36,993 nucleotides of DNA from Nitrosospira sp. (GTDB lineage: Bacteria > Pseudomonadota > Gammaproteobacteria > Burkholderiales > Nitrosomonadaceae). Shown piece after piece: positions 32,112-36,993 of this stretch. The stretch's first letter is position 1. Each line of letters starts with the position of its first letter. The stretch is from assembly GCA_013697655.1 (NCBI GenBank), contig JACCWK010000092.1, forward strand, positions 1 to 36,993. The letters are read 5' to 3'. A model generated the notes under the pieces. The model ran no database searches. It saw only the letters and a program-made list of their open reading frames with translations, and was not told the DNA's origin. Position numbers and translations under genes: made by a program.

Positions 32112-34043
32112 ATGATTTTTTCTGAAAATTTTGATGTAATCGTGGTTGGCGGAGGACACGCGGGCACTGAAGCGGCGCTTGCGGCCGCGCGGATGGGGCA
32201 AAAAACCCTGTTGCTTTCGCATAATATAGAAACGCTAGGCCAAATGTCATGCAATCCTTCGATAGGAGGGATTGGCAAGGGGCATCTGGTGAAGGAGGTC
32301 GATGCATTGGGTGGCGCGATGGCCGCAGCCGCCGATGAGGCCGGCATCCAATTTCGCATCCTCAATTCAAGCAAGGGGCCAGCGGTGCGCGCGACCCGCG
32401 CTCAGGCCGATCGGGTGCTCTACCGCCAAGCGATACGCCGCCGCCTGGAAAATCAGCCCAACTTATGGCTGTTCCAGCAGGCAGTGGATGACCTTATGCT
32501 TGATGGTGAAAGCATTACAGGAGTCGTTACCCAGCTAGGGCTAAAGTTTTCTGCACGTGCGGTGGTGTTGACCGCCGGCACCTTTCTCGCGGGCTTGGCA
32601 CACGTCGGCTTAGCTAGTTTTCAAGCGGGAAGGGCTGGCGATCCGCCTTCCATGAGCCTTGCTCTGCGTTTGCGCGAAATGCAACTGCCAGCAGGCCGCC
32701 TAAAGACCGGAACACCGCCTCGTATAGACGGACGCAGCATAGACTACTCTGCGATGATGGAACAATCGAGCGATACCCCCCTTCCTGTCTTTTCCTTTTT
32801 AGGCAACGCGGCTCAGCATCCACGTCAAATGCCCTGCTGGATCACGCATACTAATGTCAGTACGCACGAAATTATTCATGGCGGGCTAGATCGTTCGCCG
32901 TTATTTTCTGGGGTGATCGAAGGCGTGGGTCCGCGTTATTGTCCTTCCATTGAGGACAAGGTTGTACGATTTTCTACGAAGGAATCCCACCAGATCTTCC
33001 TTGAGCCGGAAGGACTTACCACTCATGAGGTATATCCTAACGGGATATCAACCAGTCTGCCGTTCGATATCCAGATTAAACTGGTGCGTTCTATTAAGGG
33101 CCTCGAAAAGGCGCATATTACGCGCCCTGGCTATGCCATCGAGTACGATTATTTTGATCCGCGCGGACTTAAAAACTCACTTGAAACGAAGGCTATCCGG
33201 GGATTATTCTTCGCCGGACAGGTCAACGGCACGACCGGTTACGAAGAGGCGGCAGCGCAGGGGTTGCTCGCGGGCATCAATGCGGCACTCAAAACGCAAG
33301 ATCGCGACGCATGGTGTCCCCGTCGCGACGAAGCGTACCTGGGCGTTCTGGTGGATGATCTCATCACTCGCGGTGTTACCGAACCCTACCGCATGTTCAC
33401 CAGTCGCGCCGAATATCGTTTGCAATTGCGTGAGGACAATGCTGATTTGCGTCTCACCGAAATAGGGCACAGACTTGGTGTGGTGGACGATGCGCGCTGG
33501 GCTGCATTCGATGCCAAGCAGCAGGCCGTCGTTCATGAGCAAAACAGATTGCATGCAGTCTGGTTTGGCCCAAGCACGAGTTCCAATTCCCTGCCGGAAA
33601 CAGATGCATTGCGGGTTCTGGGAAAAACAATTGAACGCGATTGCTCGCTGCACGAATTACTGCGCCGTCCTGATATTTCCTATGCAAATCTCATGACTTT
33701 GCCTGGAGCCGGCAAAGGCGTCATTGATCCACTGGTCGCGGAGCAAGTTGAAATCCAAGCAAAGTACCAAGGCTACATAAAGCGCCAGAAGGATGAAATC
33801 GCACGCAACGCGCACTACGAGGCAACGCCTTTACCGCAAGATCTTGATTATACGACTCTGGGTGGTCTTTCAAGCGAAGCGCAGCAAAAATTAAACCAGC
33901 ACAAACCGGAAACAGCAGGACAGGCGGCGCGGATTTCCGGCATTACGCCAGCAACGATTTCGTTGTTGTTGGTGCATGCGAAACGCGGCTTTTTCAGTCA
34001 GAAAAAAAAGAAAGTTAATGAATCTGGCGACACAGCTCGCTAA
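32112..34043 (+). CDS. mnmG: tRNA uridine 5-carboxymethylaminomethyl modification enzyme MnmG
   Basis: A 643-residue FAD enzyme, partner of MnmE in wobble-uridine modification. The FAD site [19 protein letters not shown] is at the start. Other landmarks are [48 protein letters not shown], the Cys-containing [39 protein letters not shown] and the C-terminal [17 protein letters not shown]. Length is close to E. coli (629). The start [15 protein letters not shown] fits; the end overlaps rsmG by 26 bp. Confidence 0.98.
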   Translation: MIFSENFDVIVVGGGHAGTEAALAAARMGQKTLLLSHNIETLGQMSCNPSIGGIGKGHLVKEVDALGGAMAAAADEAGIQFRILNSSKGPAVRATRAQADRVLYRQAIRRRLENQPNLWLFQQAVDDLMLDGESITGVVTQLGLKFSARAVVLTAGTFLAGLAHVGLASFQAGRAGDPPSMSLALRLREMQLPAGRLKTGTPPRIDGRSIDYSAMMEQSSDTPLPVFSFLGNAAQHPRQMPCWITHTNVSTHEIIHGGLDRSPLFSGVIEGVGPRYCPSIEDKVVRFSTKESHQIFLEPEGLTTHEVYPNGISTSLPFDIQIKLVRSIKGLEKAHITRPGYAIEYDYFDPRGLKNSLETKAIRGLFFAGQVNGTTGYEEAAAQGLLAGINAALKTQDRDAWCPRRDEAYLGVLVDDLITRGVTEPYRMFTSRAEYRLQLREDNADLRLTEIGHRLGVVDDARWAAFDAKQQAVVHEQNRLHAVWFGPSTSSNSLPETDALRVLGKTIERDCSLHELLRRPDISYANLMTLPGAGKGVIDPLVAEQVEIQAKYQGYIKRQKDEIARNAHYEATPLPQDLDYTTLGGLSSEAQQKLNQHKPETAGQAARISGITPATISLLLVHAKRGFFSQKKKKVNESGDTAR

Positions 34044-34662
34044 CGGAATAACGAGGTTGGGGTTTTCGCTTCCGGAGGAAACTCAACTTCAGCTATTGCA
34101 ATATCTCGCACTAATCAGTAAGTGGAACAGGGTACATAATCTGACGGCGGTGCGTACGCCGGAAGCGATGTTAGTTCGGCATTTATTGGATAGCTTGGCC
34201 GTGCTGCCTTATATTGCCGGTCCGCAGATAATCGACGTCGGCAGTGGCGCGGGTTTGCCGGGAATTCCTCTGGCTCTGGCGCATCCAGACTGGCATGTGG
34301 TATTGCTCGAAAGCAATCAAAAAAAAGCCGCCTTTCTGCAACAGGCGCGTATCGAGCTGGAGCTGAAAAATATTGAGGTGGTGGCCGAACGTGTGGAAAA
34401 TTTTCGCTCGATAGTTGAATTCGATACGATAATCTCGCGTGCTTTTTCTGATCTGGCGGACTTTGTCAAGCTGACGGGGCATCTGTGCGCGGAAGGGAGC
34501 GTTGACGGGAGACTCGTGGCCATGAAAGGCGTTTATCCCGACGAGGAGCTGGCGCAAATACCGGAACAATTCATGGTAGAGCAAGTAGTATCGCTCGCGG
34601 TCCCTGGCCTTGAAGCAGAGCGGCATCTAGTCATAATCAAGCGTTGTAGCGGAGCTAAGTAG
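34018..34662 (+). CDS. rsmG: 16S rRNA (guanine-527 N7) methyltransferase RsmG
   Basis: A 214-residue SAM-dependent methyltransferase acting on G527 of 16S rRNA. Its loss often gives low-level streptomycin resistance. The SAM site is [17 protein letters not shown], then HWVVLLES-like WHVVLLES and NQKKAAFL. The start at ATG 34018 overlaps mnmG, giving [18 protein letters not shown] with AAGAAAG upstream. The frame continues upstream inside mnmG without conserved content. Confidence 0.96.
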   Translation: MNLATQLANGITRLGFSLPEETQLQLLQYLALISKWNRVHNLTAVRTPEAMLVRHLLDSLAVLPYIAGPQIIDVGSGAGLPGIPLALAHPDWHVVLLESNQKKAAFLQQARIELELKNIEVVAERVENFRSIVEFDTIISRAFSDLADFVKLTGHLCAEGSVDGRLVAMKGVYPDEELAQIPEQFMVEQVVSLAVPGLEAERHLVIIKRCSGAK

Positions 34663-34725
34663 TTAAAGATGCTTGGTTCATTTTGTTGTTTGGTTTCCGG
34701 CAGTACCGGTTCAGAGGCGGGCGCA

Positions 34726-35508
34726 GTGGCGAAAATTCTAGCAATAACCAATCAAAAAGGCGGGGTAGGAAAAACTACCACGAGTGTCAATCTCGCGGCG
34801 AGTCTCGCGGCTGCCAAGCGCCGTGTTTTGTTGATCGATCTGGACCCGCAGGGTAACGCTACCATGGGAAGCGGTGTGGACAAGCGTGCTCTGCAACAAA
34901 CGGTTTATCACGTGTTGTTGGGAAGTCAAAGTATTGTGGATGTACGCGTGACTTCTACCAGAGGTAAATATGATCTTATTCCGGCTAATCGGGATTTAGC
35001 CGGCGCTGAAATAGAAATGGTGAATTTATCCCGGCGGGAAACGCGCCTTAAAGAAGCTCTGCAAGGGGTAGAAAACGAGTATGACTTTGTTCTAATCGAT
35101 TGTCCCCCTGCGCTTAGCCTGCTAACCCTCAATGGGTTGTGCGCGGCTCATGCGGTAATGATTCCTATGCAATGTGAGTATTACGCACTGGAGGGACTCA
35201 GCGATCTGGTGAATACTATTAAAAAAGTTCGCATGAATTTGAATCCGGTGCTGGAAATCGAGGGCTTGCTACGCACCATGTTTGACCCGCGCAACATACT
35301 CGCTCAACAGGTGTCGGACCAATTGCAACAGCACTTTGGCGAGAAGGTTTACCGTACCGTAATTCCCCGCAACGTGCGATTAGCCGAAGCGCCAAGCTTT
35401 GGCATTCCTGCGCTATGCCACGATAAGCTATCGAAAGGGACGCAGGCGTATCTGGCGCTGGCGGGGGAAATGCTCAACAGAGATCTCGCCAATTCTGCAC
35501 CGGCCTAA
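34726..35508 (+). CDS. parA: Chromosome partitioning ATPase ParA (Soj)
   Basis: A 260-residue deviant Walker-A ATPase that drives segregation of ParB-parS complexes. The motif KGGVGKTTT lies at about residues 11-19, then LLIDLDPQGNATMGSGV (Walker A') and VLIDCPPALSLLTLNGL (Walker B). I chose the GTG at 34726, with AGAGG before it, because it gives MAKILAITNQKGG as in homologues; an ATG at 34669 would add an unconserved Gly/Ser-rich leader of 19 residues. It lies about 65 bp after rsmG. Confidence 0.95.
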   Translation: MAKILAITNQKGGVGKTTTSVNLAASLAAAKRRVLLIDLDPQGNATMGSGVDKRALQQTVYHVLLGSQSIVDVRVTSTRGKYDLIPANRDLAGAEIEMVNLSRRETRLKEALQGVENEYDFVLIDCPPALSLLTLNGLCAAHAVMIPMQCEYYALEGLSDLVNTIKKVRMNLNPVLEIEGLLRTMFDPRNILAQQVSDQLQQHFGEKVYRTVIPRNVRLAEAPSFGIPALCHDKLSKGTQAYLALAGEMLNRDLANSAPA

Positions 35509-35560
35509 CAAAATCCCAGACAGAATCAAAAGGACAGAAGACGTGGAGCGGTCAAAAACT

Positions 35561-36397
35561 ATGAAATTGAAGGGCTTGGGAAGAGGGTTGGACGCACTGT
35601 TGTCGGGTAATGACGATAATGTCAATACAAAGGAATCGTTGCGGAATTTGAAAATCTCCGTGCTGAAACCGGGTAAATACCAGCCACGCACCCACATGGA
35701 TAAGGATTCATTAGCGGAACTTGCTGAATCCATAAAGGCGCAGGGGATAATGCAACCGGTGCTAGTACGACCCGTTTCCCCCGGGTATTACGAAATCATA
35801 GCGGGAGAGCGGCGCTGGCGTGCAGCGCAAATTGCCGGACTGTCGGAAGTCCCTGCACTGATCCGCGAGGTGCCGGACGAGGCCGCGCTGGCCATGTCGC
35901 TGATCGAAAACATTCAGCGCGAGGATTTAAATCCATTGGAAGAAGCGATGGGCATTCAGCGGCTTATCAAGGAATTCGGCATGACTCACCAGGCTGCCAG
36001 CGAAGCTCTGGGTAGCTCCCGCAGTGCGGTATCCAACCTTCTGCGATTGCTTCACCTCCCCTCCCCTGTACAGGAATTGTTAATGGAGGGCAAGATCGAC
36101 ATGGGGCATGGGCGTGCACTTCTTTCACTTCCTGCCGCCAAGCAAATAGAAACCGCAAATTTGATTGTGCACAAACAGCTTTCGGTACGTGAAACCGAAA
36201 GGCTGGTGAACCGGATAGAGCACCCCATAGCAAAACAACGTCCCAAACACGACCGCGATTTACTGCGTTTACAAGAAAATATTTCGACGAAACTTGGCGC
36301 ACAGGTAGTCATAAACCCCGGGAAAAAGGGCAAGGGAACGGTTGTAATTCATTACAGCAGCCTGGATCAGCTGGAGGGGATTTTGTCGCGATGGTGA
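35561..36397 (+). CDS. parB: Chromosome partitioning protein ParB (Spo0J)
   Basis: A 278-residue CTP-binding DNA clamp that loads at parS. It starts MKLKGLGRGLDALLSG, the family N-terminus that contacts ParA. The ParB/Srx domain follows, with VLKPGKYQPR, LAESIKAQGIMQPVLVRP and GERRWRAAQIAGL (the CTP/arginine patch), then the helix-turn-helix THQAASEALGSSRSAVSNLLRLLHLP, and a C-terminal dimer region ending LDQLEGILSRW. An in-frame GTG at 35543 with AAAGGA before it is an alternative start that would add six residues. Two parS sites occur in this window. Confidence 0.96.
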   Translation: MKLKGLGRGLDALLSGNDDNVNTKESLRNLKISVLKPGKYQPRTHMDKDSLAELAESIKAQGIMQPVLVRPVSPGYYEIIAGERRWRAAQIAGLSEVPALIREVPDEAALAMSLIENIQREDLNPLEEAMGIQRLIKEFGMTHQAASEALGSSRSAVSNLLRLLHLPSPVQELLMEGKIDMGHGRALLSLPAAKQIETANLIVHKQLSVRETERLVNRIEHPIAKQRPKHDRDLLRLQENISTKLGAQVVINPGKKGKGTVVIHYSSLDQLEGILSRW

Positions 36398-36869
36398 GTT
36401 TTAACCGGGGTTCCTCCGCTTAGCGATTATCGTTTTTAGCTTAAGAAATAAATAGATGGACTCTTTTGACGACGAGGGTAACTGAAATTTGCCATTCACG
36501 CTCCCATGAGTGCTGCGGCGGGTCGGCTTCTTCTGCCATTACCTGATGGACGCTTTCCAAATGAGTTTTATAATATCGAAAACTTGACCTGATACTCTTC
36601 AGGGTTGAATTCAGGGCGATTCGGGCGAGTGGGCAATTCAATATAATGGGCGGGTTTATGTCTACGCCTCGTCGGACAAACTGCTTGACTTGGCGCACCT
36701 TCGGGGATAGTCTTTACAGGGTTGTGGGTATGTAATGTACAGGTAGGATAGGGCTGCGCATTGCTGGCGGCACAAGAAGCGCGGCGGAGGAAGAGGCAGA
36801 GCCTTCGGCTGGCGGAGCGGCGCAGAGCAGCACAAGGGTACTCGATTAACGCAACAGGAGGTAATGGAA
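36398..36869. other. Long parB-amoC intergenic region
   Basis: 472 bp without a gene I can support. The left part (36398-36640) is relatively AT-rich and shows no clear signals. The right part holds a good sigma-70 promoter (36685-36713), a leader of about 150 nt with G+C-rich, purine-rich sequence, a small hairpin AGCC-TTC-GGCT near 36806, and the ribosome site AGGAGG at 36856-36861. Minus-strand open frames exist here but have no recognisable content. Confidence 0.6.
36685..36713 (+). promoter_or_regulatory. Predicted amoC promoter
   Basis: TTGACT, a 17-bp spacer and TAGTCT form a good sigma-70 promoter. Transcription would start near 36720 and give a leader of about 150 nt before amoC. 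Confidence 0.55.
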
Positions 36870-36993
36870 ATGGCAACAACACTGGGAACAAGCAGCCACG
36901 CGGGGTCGAGTGGTCGCGATTACGACATGTCGCTGTGGTACGACTCGAAGTGGTACAAGTTTGGTCTGTTGACCATGCTTGGGGTAGCAATAT
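36870..36993 (+). CDS. amoC: Ammonia monooxygenase subunit C (5' part, runs off the window)
   Basis: The first 41 codons of AmoC. The sequence [20 protein letters not shown] followed by [21 protein letters not shown] is the recognisable N-terminus of AmoC from Nitrosospira-type betaproteobacteria. AmoC is a membrane subunit of ammonia monooxygenase, which oxidises ammonia to hydroxylamine in the cytoplasmic and intracytoplasmic membrane. The ATG at 36870 has AGGAGG with 8 nt spacing. An ATG six bases earlier is in frame but only 2 nt from the ribosome site. amoA and amoB are expected beyond the window. It could instead be a single extra amoC copy, which such organisms also carry; the window cannot decide. 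Confidence 0.93.
   Translation, partial: MATTLGTSSHAGSSGRDYDMSLWYDSKWYKFGLLTMLGVAI

Noticed and set aside
36568-36990. Minus-strand open frame over the amoC start containing RPNRPEFNPEEY, reminiscent of the IS630 SPELNPEE motif
   Set aside because: No other transposase motif or terminal repeat is present, and the frame overlaps amoC and its leader. A chance match is more likely.

Overview
The window looks like chromosomal DNA of an ammonia-oxidising betaproteobacterium, most likely Nitrosospira or a close relative. The strongest clue is the 3' end, which holds the start of amoC (ammonia monooxygenase subunit C). The other housekeeping proteins are also of betaproteobacterial type. The centre of the window is the replication origin: rpmH, rnpA, yidD, yidC, mnmE, mnmG, rsmG, parA and parB run rightward from it, and dnaA, dnaN and gyrB run leftward. 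Origin-like sequence lies between dnaA and dnaN, and two parS sites flank it.

Layout. 1-2.5 kb: a tRNA-Arg(CCT), an MFS transporter, an exported peroxiredoxin and a small DksA/TraR zinc-finger protein. 2.6-9.2 kb, minus strand: smr, trxB, alaS, recX and recA. 9.4-12.6 kb: an accessory patch with an IS630-family element (frameshifted transposase), a trypsin-like protease with TPR repeats whose stop codon comes from the IS end, and a UPF0114 pseudogene with two lesions. This patch separates recA from pncC. 12.6-17.4 kb, minus strand: a tight cluster of pncC, pgpA, thiL, nusB, ribH, ribBA and ribE. 17.5-19.4 kb, plus strand: a RegB/RegA (PrrB/PrrA)-type redox two-component pair set inside the riboflavin cluster. 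19.4-27.8 kb, minus strand: ribD, nrdR, glyA, gyrB, dnaN and dnaA. 28-36.4 kb, plus strand: the rpmH-to-parB arm. 36.4-37 kb: amoC with a candidate sigma-70 promoter and a leader of about 150 nt.

How the genes fit together. The core is replication initiation (dnaA, dnaN, gyrB), segregation (parAB, parS), membrane-protein insertion (yidCD), tRNA processing and modification (rnpA, mnmE, mnmG), and riboflavin supply (ribD, ribE, ribBA, ribH). The riboflavin genes are split by a redox-sensing regulator pair whose upstream region carries a dyad resembling a RegA/PrrA site. The most unusual observations are four: a 130-codon, AT-rich, in-frame insertion in alaS bounded by repeated Glu-Arg-Glu-Leu codons; a perfect 44-bp palindrome inside the yidC coding sequence; the decaying IS630/protease/UPF0114 patch; and amoC lying directly beside the parAB/origin region.

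All calls come from reading the sequence and from remembered family knowledge; no database search was run.
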